Source of the DNA: Lacticaseibacillus brantae DSM 23927
GTDB lineage: Bacteria; Bacillota; Bacilli; Lactobacillales; Lactobacillaceae
Assembly: GCF_001436115.1 (NCBI RefSeq)
Contig: NZ_AYZQ01000005.1
Location: 62,001 to 126,000 of the forward strand
Length of the DNA stretch: 64,000 nt
Reading direction: 5' to 3'
Shown here: piece after piece, positions 56,058-64,000 of the stretch
Layout of the letters: each line of letters begins with the position of its first letter
Position numbering within the stretch: the stretch's first letter is position 1
Notes under the pieces: model-generated
Seen by the model: the letters and a program-made list of their open reading frames with translations, nothing else
The model's database searches: none
Told to the model about the DNA's origin: nothing
Program-made: the position numbers and the translations under genes

Positions 56058-56729
56058 TTAGTGTTCCCCCCGAGATAAGTTGCGGTGCGTGAGTGATGGA
56101 ATGATATGCTTATCCGCCCAGGCCACAATGGCACCTTGGAAGAGCAGTGCAAAGATGGTGCCAATGTTCACGGCATAAATTTGGTGGGTGAAGAAGAACG
56201 TAATCGCGATGGCAATCAATGGCGGCATAAATGAGGTAATCTGTGCCGCTGTCGCATTGCCATGAAAATAATCAAATCGCAGAATCTGCATGAGGTCATC
56301 TGCTGGGTGCAACATCACATTGATCCGTTGGTAAATGGAAATCCCCGTCCCGATAAACGCGACGCCGACGAAATCCAACAGGATGCGGACAATGAGATTT
56401 AAATGGTTCAGTGGTGTCAACAACATCAATTGATCAAACCAGCCAATCAGATAAGAGAACGGGATCATAAACAATAAGTTGCCGGCAATCCGCCGCCATT
56501 CAATTTTGTGTAACAAGATGGCATTGAGAATAATGATAAATAGGCCATTAAGCACCAGCATATTCCCTAAACTAATCGGCAACGCATGCGACATATTCGC
56601 AGCTGACGCGGTCCAAAACGCACTACCCAAATTCAAACTGACCGTCAGTGCATTCCCCAGCGCATTAATAAAAATCGACAAAATAAACTCGCCGATGAGC
56701 GCCGGTGTCGTCATAGCTTTTGCTTCCAT
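56058..56729 (-). CDS. YczE/YitT-like membrane protein
   Basis: 223 residues with about six membrane helices. The N-terminal GNALTVSLNLGSAFWTASAANMSHALPISLGNMLVLNG and HPADDLMQIL segments resemble the YczE/YyaS/YitT membrane family; no transport activity is established. GAGGGGG precedes the ATG at 56729. It shares a transcript with brnQ, so a role in amino acid or metabolite movement is possible but unproven. Confidence 0.75.
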   Translation of the reverse strand: MEAKAMTTPALIGEFILSIFINALGNALTVSLNLGSAFWTASAANMSHALPISLGNMLVLNGLFIIILNAILLHKIEWRRIAGNLLFMIPFSYLIGWFDQLMLLTPLNHLNLIVRILLDFVGVAFIGTGISIYQRINVMLHPADDLMQILRFDYFHGNATAAQITSFMPPLIAIAITFFFTHQIYAVNIGTIFALLFQGAIVAWADKHIIPSLTHRNLSRGEH

Positions 56730-56899
56730 TGTGATGCCCCCTCTATTTAGAGATTAGTATAGCATGCAATCTTTTTTTTACTTGGTTTTTGACTTGATTT
56801 GTCGCTTGAAAAGCCGGCTCCAGGCGGGGTTTGAAATTGTTGTCACCAGAATTTGGTGGTACCATTGCTTGTATTCACGAAACAAGGAGGCAATCTATT

Positions 56900-57580
56900 G
56901 TGGAAACAAAAACTGTCCCAATCAATGAACGACTCGTGATTGGTAGTCTGCTGGCAGCCGCTGCAGGCGGGTTTGATGCCTTCACCTATCTCCTACACGG
57001 TGGGGTCTTCGCTGGTCTTCAAACAGGGAATCTGATTCTGCTTGGGGCCCATCTGGGACAAGGCCAATTTAATCTGGTTTGGCGCTTTGTCGTCCCAATC
57101 CTAGCTTTCGTTGTCGGCACCATGATTGCGCGCTTGATTCAACACCAGGTCAAACGTTACAAACGGCCATTATTGCAACAACAAATGATTCTAGTGTGGG
57201 AACTGGTGTTGATTATCACAGTCGCAATTCTGTCACCCTCACTGCCTGACATTCCCGTGAGCGCGTTAATTTCAATGGCTGCGGCCGCCCAACTGCAAGA
57301 ATTTCGCAAACTTAAGGGTGGACCGTTTACTTCACTGATGATGACAGGTAATTTACGAACGGTCGCTGAGGGCCTTTATGATGGAATTTTCCATCACAGT
57401 CAACCTGCCCTTCAAAAGGCAGCCGACATTGCGACCATCATTGTGAGTTTCGTCATTGGGGCAGGGGCGATGGGCTTTACAGTCCTGCACCTCGGGCATT
57501 TTGCTATTTTATTACCCGGTGTTCTGCTCGCCATTATTTGGACAATTTTCTGGCGCAACAGTAAAATGCTGGGTGACTAA
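56900..57580 (+). CDS. DUF1275 (YoaK) membrane protein
   Basis: 226 residues. LLAAAAGGFDAFTYLLHGGVFAGLQTGNLILLG is the typical opening; the later segments EFRKLKGGPFTSLMMTGNLR and a C-terminal helix pair complete the six-helix family. Function unknown, sometimes linked to acid or oxidative stress. The start is GTG at 56900, nine bases after AAGGAGG; the upstream extension has no ribosome binding site. Single-gene unit. Confidence 0.88.
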   Translation: METKTVPINERLVIGSLLAAAAGGFDAFTYLLHGGVFAGLQTGNLILLGAHLGQGQFNLVWRFVVPILAFVVGTMIARLIQHQVKRYKRPLLQQQMILVWELVLIITVAILSPSLPDIPVSALISMAAAAQLQEFRKLKGGPFTSLMMTGNLRTVAEGLYDGIFHHSQPALQKAADIATIIVSFVIGAGAMGFTVLHLGHFAILLPGVLLAIIWTIFWRNSKMLGD

Positions 57581-57583
57581 ACC

Positions 57584-57629
57584 AAAAAAGAGCTGGTGAC
57601 AAAAATTTCTTTTGTCACCAGCTCTTTTT
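57584..57629 (+). terminator. Terminator of the DUF1275 gene
   Basis: AAAAGAGCTGGTGACAAAA pairs with TTTTGTCACCAGCTCTTTT around a short loop, then a T-run. Confidence 0.92.
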
Positions 57630-57695
57630 AATATCTCTACAATGTAACCTAATCACGTGCCAAAAAACTGAGAATAAGAATTAGCCCGTCTTTTG

Positions 57696-58016
57696 TTAGT
57701 CGAACTTGACGGCCGTCCCGTATGCGACAACTGATTGCATATCCGAACCGATGGAACCAGAATCAAAGCGCATCATCACAACGGCATCCGCCCCCTTGCT
57801 GGCGGCTTCATCCTTCAGTCGTTGAATCGCGGTTTCGCGAGATTCCAGCAACATGTTAGTATAGGCCTTAATTTCGCCACCAACCAAATTCTTTAAGCTG
57901 GCGCCAATGTCACTAACCACATTCTTGGACTGAGTCGTTAAGCCAAAGACTTCCCCGATGACGGTATAGGTTTTACCAGGAATATTCTCAGTGGTACTAA
58001 TCAAAATATCTGCCAT
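57696..58016 (-). CDS. YbjQ family (UPF0145) protein
   Basis: 106 residues matching the whole YbjQ family. [24 protein letters not shown] and the [16 protein letters not shown] segment are hallmarks of this pentameric heavy-metal-binding-like fold. Role unknown. AAGGGAG precedes the ATG. Same direction as the two downstream phosphatase genes' region but separated by its own spacer. Confidence 0.93.
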   Translation of the reverse strand: MADILISTTENIPGKTYTVIGEVFGLTTQSKNVVSDIGASLKNLVGGEIKAYTNMLLESRETAIQRLKDEAASKGADAVVMMRFDSGSIGSDMQSVVAYGTAVKFD

Positions 58017-58074
58017 GATATGAGCTCCCTTACGATTTTGGATTCATTGTACCTTGCCGTTGTATCGATTGGTA

Positions 58075-58770
58075 CTAATCAGACTCGGGCAGTTTGCGCC
58101 CCGCTTCAACATAAGCCAGATCATTGAAGCTTTTGACACTAAACTGATTATCAGCGACATGCACCTGGGTGACACTGGCATTACTCAACCCCCGCACGCC
58201 TTTCACGTCAAAGCCAATGGCAGCCAACCACATCAGAATAATTGTGCCGTGCGTGACCACCAGCAACCGCTCTTCTTGCAACTCGTCTGCCCGATGCGCC
58301 AAGGCTGATAATGCCCCACCGAATCGGGTCACGGCCATCTGAGCATTCTCAGCATAATTGATCGGTTCGGCCTCGTTCAACGCAAAAGCTCGACCGGCGA
58401 TGGAATCCAAATCAATCACGCCTTGGGCCATGGCCTCATCAAAACTCGGTAAATCAAACGCGGCTTTAGCAAAATCATCCGTCTGCCACCCTTCAAATTT
58501 CCCATAGTCCATTTCACGCAGGGCGACATTCACGTTCACATTCAAATCTTGCTGCGCGGCACTCAAAGCGGTCTGTGCGGTCACGATGGCCCGTTTCCGA
58601 TCACTGGCAAAAGCTTGTTCGATGACAATACCCGCCGCTGCTAAACCTCGGCCTAACGCTTTGGCATCTGCCAAACCCGTTGGGGTCAAATCTGAGTCCG
58701 CATAGCCTTGGACCCGCTTTTCCACATTATAAATTGTCTGCCCGTGGCGGACGAGATACAATTCGACCAT
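58075..58770 (-). CDS. Histidine phosphatase family protein
   Basis: 231 residues. LYLVRHGQTIYNVEKRVQG carries the phospho-accepting His (RHG) near residue 9, FASDRKRAIVTAQ the second Arg, REMDYGKFEG the acid and VVTHGTIIL the second His. A phosphoglycerate-mutase-like fold, but most such paralogues are phosphatases; substrate unknown. GAGGAGG precedes the ATG. It follows the HAD gene by 15 bases, an operon of two phosphatases. Confidence 0.92.
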   Translation of the reverse strand: MVELYLVRHGQTIYNVEKRVQGYADSDLTPTGLADAKALGRGLAAAGIVIEQAFASDRKRAIVTAQTALSAAQQDLNVNVNVALREMDYGKFEGWQTDDFAKAAFDLPSFDEAMAQGVIDLDSIAGRAFALNEAEPINYAENAQMAVTRFGGALSALAHRADELQEERLLVVTHGTIILMWLAAIGFDVKGVRGLSNASVTQVHVADNQFSVKSFNDLAYVEAGRKLPESD

Positions 58771-58785
58771 GAGTACTTCCTCCTC

Positions 58786-59595
58786 TTATAACTTCAAAAA
58801 TCGCTCTAAGTAGCGCCCGACGCCATCTTCTGCATTGGTTTCTGTCGTCACATCATCTGCCAGCGCTAGAATCTCTGGCTTAGCATTTGCCATAGCAACC
58901 CCACGCCCAGCAAATTTCAGCATATCTGCGTCATTCAAGTCATCACCAAAAGCCACCATTTGGGCCGGTTCAAACCCCAACTGTTGTCCGACATATGCTA
59001 AGGCGTTGGACTTTGAGGCATTACCCGCTGTCACTTCTAAGGCCGCGTATTCGCCACTCCAAGCGCCCCAAGTTTTGGCTTCCAGTTGCGGAAAATCCGT
59101 GGCGACAGCATCGGTCAGGACAGGTAACTGGGCTTCATCAATGAACATGGTCACTGAAATGGGCGCCTGGGTAAGCCCTTGGGCATCGAATAATTGTGTG
59201 GGCGCTGGCTGATCAGCCAGAAATGGCATATCCGTATAGGGGTGATCAGCGAGTAAAAGCTGCTTGCCTTCTGCGACCATTAAACTGATTGGCAGCGTGG
59301 TTTTGAGCTGTTGGAGTGCCAAGGCCGTCGTGACAGGCAGCGTCAATGCCCGCTCACCAGGCCAATATTGATGTGGCTTATGAATGAGCGCCCCATTGAA
59401 ATTGATTAGGGGGCTGGTCAAGCCAATTTGTTCATAAAAATTCTCTGAGATAGCATCTGGTCGCCCAGTTGCAATGACAACGGCGTGGCCTGCCTCCTGA
59501 GCCGCTCGTAAAACGTTGATATTTCGCGGACTAAGCTGTCCATCTTGATTCAAGGTGGTACCATCTAAATCAAGTGCAATGAGATATGGGGTCAT
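58786..59595 (-). CDS. HAD-superfamily phosphatase, Cof type
   Basis: 269 residues. LIALDLDGTTLNQDGQLSPRN (motif I), VIATGRPDAIS (motif II), the Lys in ASKSNALAY (motif III) and VAFGDDLNDADMLKFAG (motif IV) are all present. It is a paralogue of the 53066 gene of equal length. It probably clears sugar phosphates or nucleotide-derived phosphates. GAGGAAAAA precedes the ATG. Confidence 0.92.
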   Translation of the reverse strand: MTPYLIALDLDGTTLNQDGQLSPRNINVLRAAQEAGHAVVIATGRPDAISENFYEQIGLTSPLINFNGALIHKPHQYWPGERALTLPVTTALALQQLKTTLPISLMVAEGKQLLLADHPYTDMPFLADQPAPTQLFDAQGLTQAPISVTMFIDEAQLPVLTDAVATDFPQLEAKTWGAWSGEYAALEVTAGNASKSNALAYVGQQLGFEPAQMVAFGDDLNDADMLKFAGRGVAMANAKPEILALADDVTTETNAEDGVGRYLERFLKL

Positions 59596-59699
59596 TTTTT
59601 CCTCTTGAATTCTGAATTATTTACTGTCGATTGTACCAAATATCTAGCCAAGCACCATCATTTTGCCTAAAATGGTAAGTTGGAAAGTGAGGACATGTC

Positions 59700-60185
59700 A
59701 TGACTGGAATTACACTCTATACCGACGGCGGCAACCGCAATACCGGCAATGTCGCTGGTGGCTCCGTTCGACCAACCGACAAAAGTGCGTGGGCGGCGCT
59801 CCTGACATATGAAGGCCACGAGAAGTTGCTCACAGACGGCGCGCTTGGCAAAACCAATAACTATATGGAAATTATGGCAGTCATCCAAGGCCTCAAGGCG
59901 ATTAAGCGGACTGACTTGCCCGTTGATGTCTATTCTGACTCCGCCTATGTCATTAATACCATGCAACAAGAATGGTGGAAGAAATGGCAAGCCAACAACT
60001 GGCGTAAACAAGGTAAGCCGGTTATTAATGTCGAGTTATGGCAGGCCTTGCTTGAACAAGTGGCACGCTTTGATTCGATTCATTTCCACAAAGTGAAAGG
60101 CCACGCCAACGATGCGGCTAATAATCGCGTCGATGAAGCCCTGAATCACACAATGGACCATTTGGGAGAAAATAATCATGAATGA
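59700..60185 (+). CDS. rnhA: Ribonuclease HI
   Basis: 161 residues. ITLYTDGGNRNTG carries the first catalytic Asp near residue 9, TNNYMEIMAVIQGL the Glu near 57, VDVYSDSAYVINT the second Asp and HANDAANNRVDEAL the last Asp. It degrades RNA of RNA-DNA hybrids. GTGAGGA precedes the ATG. Its end overlaps the next gene by eight bases, so the two are co-translated. Confidence 0.95.
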   Translation: MTGITLYTDGGNRNTGNVAGGSVRPTDKSAWAALLTYEGHEKLLTDGALGKTNNYMEIMAVIQGLKAIKRTDLPVDVYSDSAYVINTMQQEWWKKWQANNWRKQGKPVINVELWQALLEQVARFDSIHFHKVKGHANDAANNRVDEALNHTMDHLGENNHE

Positions 60186-60705
60186 GCTGGCTACCTTAAA
60201 ACGCCGCCAACAGCTTGTGACCATCACAAGTACACAACTAAAAGCTACCGGTTATATCCGGGCCTTAGATTCCGAGAATGTCTTGCTGATTTGCATCAAT
60301 GCCACTGGGCACCCAGATGGCTGGCTGTGGTTAGCACCAGACACCGTCAATGGAGTCGATAGCGAGACACCTGAACTCGCATTGCGCAGCGCGTTTATTG
60401 ACCTGAACCGCAAGCACCATCCTGCCTTTGACCCGCTGCAGCTCAAAGCCCCAGCCAAGAATCTTAATGCCTGGCTACAACTGGCCGTCAAAACTCAGAA
60501 TTTGATTGAACTTGGTTTGGCACATCAACAGCAACTCGTTAGCCTTAGTCCCAAACAACACGCCTTAGTGGCGAATGAAGTCACAATTGAAACCCTGGAT
60601 CAGCCCCGAACCCACGTGCTTGAGCCTGAACAAATTCACTGGTTACGCAGTGGCACTGAGTATCTCAGTTTGCTCAATCAAGTCCGCCAAAGTTTTACCA
60701 ATTAA
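60178..60705 (+). CDS. Hypothetical protein of 175 residues, coupled to rnhA
   Basis: No family recognised. The product is soluble and mostly helical with a beta-rich first third (QLVTITSTQLKATGYIRALD, NVLLICINATGHPDGWLWLAPD) and later LNAWLQLAVKTQNLIELGLAHQQQ. GGGAG precedes the ATG within rnhA. The eight-base overlap suggests a linked role or simple operon packing. Confidence 0.75.
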   Translation: MNELATLKRRQQLVTITSTQLKATGYIRALDSENVLLICINATGHPDGWLWLAPDTVNGVDSETPELALRSAFIDLNRKHHPAFDPLQLKAPAKNLNAWLQLAVKTQNLIELGLAHQQQLVSLSPKQHALVANEVTIETLDQPRTHVLEPEQIHWLRSGTEYLSLLNQVRQSFTN

Positions 60706-61601
60706 GCTTGATGTAAATAGCGGCTGCCATAGCGCGCTGATAAATACGCCTGAATCACCGTCCGCATCCCTGCGACCGACGGTGATTTTTCTGTTGTGGG
60801 GTTTAATACCATACACAAGGTCCGCTGAAACGGTTCGCTGAATGGAAAAGTGTTCACCGAACCAACGAGCTTTTGGAGCGCCAATTCTGGCAGAATCCCC
60901 AGTCCTAACCCGGATTCCACCATTGATAGAATCGACTGGTCATCCAGCGAATAACTGAGCGAGTTCTCAGACACATGATACCGGTCCAAGGCACCTTTAG
61001 TATCGCGATCATAGTCGGTCTTTTGAAGAATGAAGCGGCGGCGCCCAATATCGACATCAGTGATACTGTGCTGATTCTGCGGCTGAAACGTCAGCGGCGT
61101 CACACAATAAATCGGGTCCTCAATCAAGGGCTCAACAATTAAGTTATCGGCTACCGGCAACAGTGAGAAACCGATGTCGATACTGCCGACGCGTACTTGT
61201 TCCACAATCTCGTTAAAGCCTGCCTGCATCACTTCGACGTCTACATTAGGATAGAGATGTTTGAACTGCTGGATAATCGTTGGCAGCCAGTTAGTGGAAA
61301 CTGAAGAGAAAGCCCCCAAACGAATGCGGCCGGCATTGAGGCCGGTAATTTTATCGGCTTCCTGGCGCAACCGATCTTCGGTATTCAAGATTGCTTGAAT
61401 GATTGGCAGAATGGTTTGCCCGTCTGGGGTTAGCTCCACCCCAGTCCGGTTACGGATAAACAGCGGAAACCCCAAATCATTTTCGAGCTGGCTAATGCTA
61501 TGACTGACCGCACTAGGCGTTACGTTGAGTGTTTGCGCCGCTTGGGCAAATGTCCGCTGAGCAACGACCTCAGCGAAAACTTGGTAACTGAAATTAGCCA
61601 T
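60702..61601 (-). CDS. LysR family transcriptional regulator
   Basis: 299 residues. The N-terminal winged helix (YQVFAEVVAQRTFAQAAQTLNVTPSAVSHSISQLENDLGFPLF) is a canonical LysR HTH, followed by the two-lobed effector domain (GRIRLGAFSSVSTNWLP, VGSIDIGFSLLP). It probably activates or represses the divergent aminotransferase gene in response to a small molecule. GGGAGG precedes the ATG. It converges with the rnhA unit. Confidence 0.94.
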   Translation of the reverse strand: MANFSYQVFAEVVAQRTFAQAAQTLNVTPSAVSHSISQLENDLGFPLFIRNRTGVELTPDGQTILPIIQAILNTEDRLRQEADKITGLNAGRIRLGAFSSVSTNWLPTIIQQFKHLYPNVDVEVMQAGFNEIVEQVRVGSIDIGFSLLPVADNLIVEPLIEDPIYCVTPLTFQPQNQHSITDVDIGRRRFILQKTDYDRDTKGALDRYHVSENSLSYSLDDQSILSMVESGLGLGILPELALQKLVGSVNTFPFSEPFQRTLCMVLNPTTEKSPSVAGMRTVIQAYLSARYGSRYLHQA

Positions 61602-61656
61602 AACTGTTTGGTTCCTCCCTTGTCACGTTTATTGCCTCGATTCTAGCATGAATTCA

Positions 61657-61674
61657 ATTCACTTTGCTATGAAT
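61657..61674. promoter_or_regulatory. Candidate LysR operator
   Basis: ATTCA-N8-TGAAT, a dyad of the general LysR type, lies midway between the LysR and aminotransferase genes, just upstream of the likely aminotransferase promoter. Confidence 0.5.
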
Positions 61675-61684
61675 AAGTTGAGTT

Positions 61685-61713
61685 TTACTTGATTCGGTAA
61701 AAGGCATACACTG
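61685..61713 (+). promoter_or_regulatory. Promoter of the aminotransferase gene
   Basis: TTTACT and TACACT are separated by 17 bases, about 30-60 bases before the ATG at 61745. Confidence 0.5.
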
Positions 61714-61744
61714 TTCTTATCAGCAAACGGAAGGAGTTCTTTAA

Positions 61745-62947
61745 ATGAAACTTGCGAATCGGACAATTAAAACCAGCGAGTCTGGCCTGGATGCGCTCTT
61801 TGCTGCGACTAGTGCCGACGTCATCTCCTTTGCCGGTGGCTACCCAGACGGGCAATTATTCCCTACCAAAGCCATGCAGGCTGCCTTTAACGCTAGTTTT
61901 GCCGCTGACCAAGGGACATTACTCCAATATGGCACCACGACTGGTTACACGCCGCTCCGGCAAAAAATTGCCGCTCGCCTCAACCGTTTAGACGGTTTAT
62001 CCCTGACAGCAGACGATATTCTGCTGACCCAGGGCGCACAACAAGGTTTGGATCTCACTGCTAGACTCTTGTTGAATAAGGGTGATGGGGTCGTCGTTGA
62101 AGGGCCAACTTACATTGGCGGTTTAGCTGCCTTTGACGCCTATGAACCAACGTACTACGAAGTCCCAGTTCAATCTGATGGCCTCGATTTAACCTCGTTG
62201 AAGAAAGTCTTACTCAAACATGAGATCAAGTTTCTCTACACCATTCCCGATTTCCACAATCCTACTGGAACGGTCATGTCCGTTGAGAAACGCCAAGCCT
62301 TGGTGCAATTAGCAAACCAATTTGATTTCATTATTCTTGAAGACGCACCTTATCGCGACTTGCGTTATAGCGGCGAACGGATTCCGCCTGTCAAAGCGTT
62401 CGATACCGAAGGGCGCGTTATCTACTTGGGCAGTTTCAGCAAAATCCTGGCGCCCAGCCTGCGTTTAGGTTGGCTTGTCGCAACGCCTGCGCTTCTCAAA
62501 GCAATCACTGCGCTCAAGGCGGGGGCCGATGTTGAATCGAGTCATTTAGTCGCGGTTGCAGTTGACGATTACTTGACGCATAACAGCCTGGATGCTCATT
62601 TGGACACCTTGAAAACCAGCTATGCCGTCAAAAAAGACGCCATGGTGCAAGCTTTGACGCAATATATGCCCAAGGCGGCACATTTTAACAATCCAGAAGG
62701 TGGCTTCTTCCTTTGGCTGACACTGCCAGAAGGCTTCGACACCGAAAAATTCATGCTTGAGTCATTGCTCCCTGAGGCGAAAGTCTCCTTTGTCCCATCA
62801 AAGAATCTCTTTGCGTCAAAAAGCGTAATCAATGGCGCCCGCTTGAATTTCACGAATGTTTCTGTAGAAGACATCGAGCACGGGGTGGCTGCCCTGGGCT
62901 CAGCCCTTAGTCAGGCACTCGCACAACCAATCAGCCATCATGGCTAA
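61745..62947 (+). CDS. PLP-dependent aminotransferase, class I/II
   Basis: 400 residues of the fold-type I, 2-aminoadipate/aromatic aminotransferase-like group. LTQGAQQGLDL is the cofactor-stacking region, IPDFHNPTGTVMS carries the PLP Asn, EDAPYRDLRY the Asp/Tyr, and SFSKILAPSLRLGW the Schiff-base Lys. Substrates are probably branched-chain, aromatic or aminoadipate amino acids, not decided by sequence. AAGGAG precedes the ATG. Likely controlled by the divergent LysR gene. Confidence 0.92.
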   Translation: MKLANRTIKTSESGLDALFAATSADVISFAGGYPDGQLFPTKAMQAAFNASFAADQGTLLQYGTTTGYTPLRQKIAARLNRLDGLSLTADDILLTQGAQQGLDLTARLLLNKGDGVVVEGPTYIGGLAAFDAYEPTYYEVPVQSDGLDLTSLKKVLLKHEIKFLYTIPDFHNPTGTVMSVEKRQALVQLANQFDFIILEDAPYRDLRYSGERIPPVKAFDTEGRVIYLGSFSKILAPSLRLGWLVATPALLKAITALKAGADVESSHLVAVAVDDYLTHNSLDAHLDTLKTSYAVKKDAMVQALTQYMPKAAHFNNPEGGFFLWLTLPEGFDTEKFMLESLLPEAKVSFVPSKNLFASKSVINGARLNFTNVSVEDIEHGVAALGSALSQALAQPISHHG

Positions 62948-62957
62948 CAATAAAGCC

Positions 62958-62989
62958 AAAAAAAAGACCGTGAGCTCACGGTCTTTTTT
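62958..62989. terminator. Bidirectional terminator
   Basis: A perfect palindrome AAAAAGACCGTGA-GC-TCACGGTCTTTTT; it serves the aminotransferase and the convergent MFS gene. Confidence 0.93.
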
Positions 62990-63016
62990 GTTTACTGCAA
63001 ATCAGTCTCCGTTGAG

Positions 63017-64000
63017 CTAGCGATGCAAGCCTTGTTCCCCCAAGGTCTTAGGCAATGCCCACACCTCAATGATCGGAGCCAGCATAAGGACTGCTAGAAA
63101 AGCAAAGCCTACCTGGTAAGCGGCGTTAACCGGCATAAATATTCCGGCTAATGACACCACTAAGGTGACGACGGCGACCCCAATTCCCTGCGCCAACGTT
63201 TGGGTGACAGCGCTAAGGGTATTGGCACTGTTGCGTTCTTCAAACGCAACTTCAGTTAAACTGACGCCATTGTACGCCGTCAGTGCTAAGGAGCGCCCCA
63301 CCCCAGAAACAGTCGCCAAAGCTGCAATCCAGGCAGCAGGCATCGTGGCTTGCATTAATCCCAGCCCCAAGCCACTGGCCAGAATTAGTGCCAGCGCCAG
63401 TATAATCGCATTCCGGTAACCCAGGCGTTCGATCAAAGCCGTTGTAAATGGCTTGATGCCAATATTCCCGATAAAGATAAAAATAACCAGCGACCCAGCG
63501 GCTAAAGCCGACCAATGCAGGACGGTTTGCAAATACACCGTCAACAGATAGGGCAGTGAACCGACCGATAGCCATAAGATTGAACCGCCAGTCTGAGAAA
63601 TCCGAAACGATGGAATTTTAAGCGCGCTGACAGCGAATAATGGTGCCCGTGCGTGCGTGAGATGGTAAGCGACTAAGGCAGTTGTAGCCAAGCCAAGGAT
63701 GAACAAAGCCAAACTCAGCCACCAATTCGGATGGGCCTGAGAAGCGCTGTCGGCGCTAATCAGCAACAGCAGCGAGGCAGCAGCAATTTCGATAAAACCT
63801 AGCAAATCAAAACTCGTGCGAGGCGCTGGTTGGTCAGGCGTCAGTAGCCGAAGACCAATAATCCAACTCATCAACCCAATTGGTACGTTGATTAAGAAAA
63901 TCCAGTGCCAACTCGCATAGGTGGCCAATGCGCCCCCAACAACGGGCGCAATAGCTGGCGCAATCAAAGCTGGCCAAATGAGATAACTCATCATTTTGAG
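63017..64000 (-). CDS. MFS multidrug transporter (DHA2/EmrB-type), 5' end outside the window
   Basis: 328 residues are visible, and the frame stays open through the window edge, so the true start lies further right. The segments APAIAPVVGGALATYASWHWIFLINVPIGLMSWIIGL are the motif C and following region of 14-helix DHA2 exporters. About 10 membrane helices remain. Probable drug or metabolite export by H+ antiport. The codons before the internal ATG at 63994 also read through (Leu-Lys), consistent with continuation. Confidence 0.88.
   Translation of the reverse strand, partial: LKMMSYLIWPALIAPAIAPVVGGALATYASWHWIFLINVPIGLMSWIIGLRLLTPDQPAPRTSFDLLGFIEIAAASLLLLISADSASQAHPNWWLSLALFILGLATTALVAYHLTHARAPLFAVSALKIPSFRISQTGGSILWLSVGSLPYLLTVYLQTVLHWSALAAGSLVIFIFIGNIGIKPFTTALIERLGYRNAIILALALILASGLGLGLMQATMPAAWIAALATVSGVGRSLALTAYNGVSLTEVAFEERNSANTLSAVTQTLAQGIGVAVVTLVVSLAGIFMPVNAAYQVGFAFLAVLMLAPIIEVWALPKTLGEQGLHR

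Overview
The window is chromosomal DNA of a low-to-medium GC Gram-positive bacterium, almost certainly a member of the Lactobacillaceae. The evidence is the mix of genes: Veg next to rsmA-rnmV-tatD-metG, an orphan ispE, a ppx-ppk-ppx polyphosphate cluster, a fused OpuC-type osmoprotectant transporter, a DUF1002 secreted protein, a tryptophan T-box leader before trpS, CcpA-type cre-like sites and strong AGGAGG ribosome binding sites. The genus cannot be fixed from the sequence alone. No transposase, integrase, prophage, CRISPR or toxin-antitoxin module was seen. Almost all of the window is ordinary core or soft-core genome.

Layout. 1-392: a non-coding array of three long, sequence-diverse imperfect hairpins of about 90-96 bases, each followed by the same 17-20 base repeat with a period of 115-117 bases, then a Rho-independent terminator. 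This is the least explained part of the window. 460-12959: exporter, ispE, then a divergent SDR and methyltransferase pair and a CPA1 antiporter, followed by the translation and rRNA-maintenance block veg, rsmA, rnmV, tatD, metG, and then DUF72 and Nudix genes. 13588-21129: the sugar ABC ATPase msmK behind cre-like sites, TMEM175 and Sir2 coupled, a 48-residue membrane peptide, a HExxH protein, a PHP phosphatase, PEBP and DHFR-like proteins and an exporter. 21170-29822: a P2-type ATPase with an unusual sixth membrane segment and a long leader, a secreted DUF1002 protein, and the polyphosphate operon. 29998-35881: aldo/keto reductase, cyclopropane fatty acid synthase, acetyltransferase, MATE, TPM and LemA. 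35961-41089: trpS under a T-box, and an osmoprotectant ABC transporter co-transcribed with a flavin disulfide reductase. 41283-51993: HelD, a CPBP protease, tRNA-Thr(GGU), HD hydrolase, reductase, a UvrA2-type ATPase, a two-gene ABC transporter and a small surface protein. 52036-64000: reductase, HAD phosphatases, BrnQ, small conserved proteins, RNase HI, a divergent LysR/aminotransferase pair and a truncated MFS exporter at the edge.

Working together. Several groups are stress or envelope linked: osmoprotectant uptake, Na+/H+ antiport, cyclopropane fatty acids, polyphosphate turnover, multidrug export and redox enzymes. Three candidate carbon-catabolite sites (msmK, the DHFR-like gene, the 52036 reductase) suggest CcpA control. 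Most genes are separated by clear intrinsic terminators, so transcription units can be read with fair confidence. Start codons were chosen from ribosome binding sites and family length.
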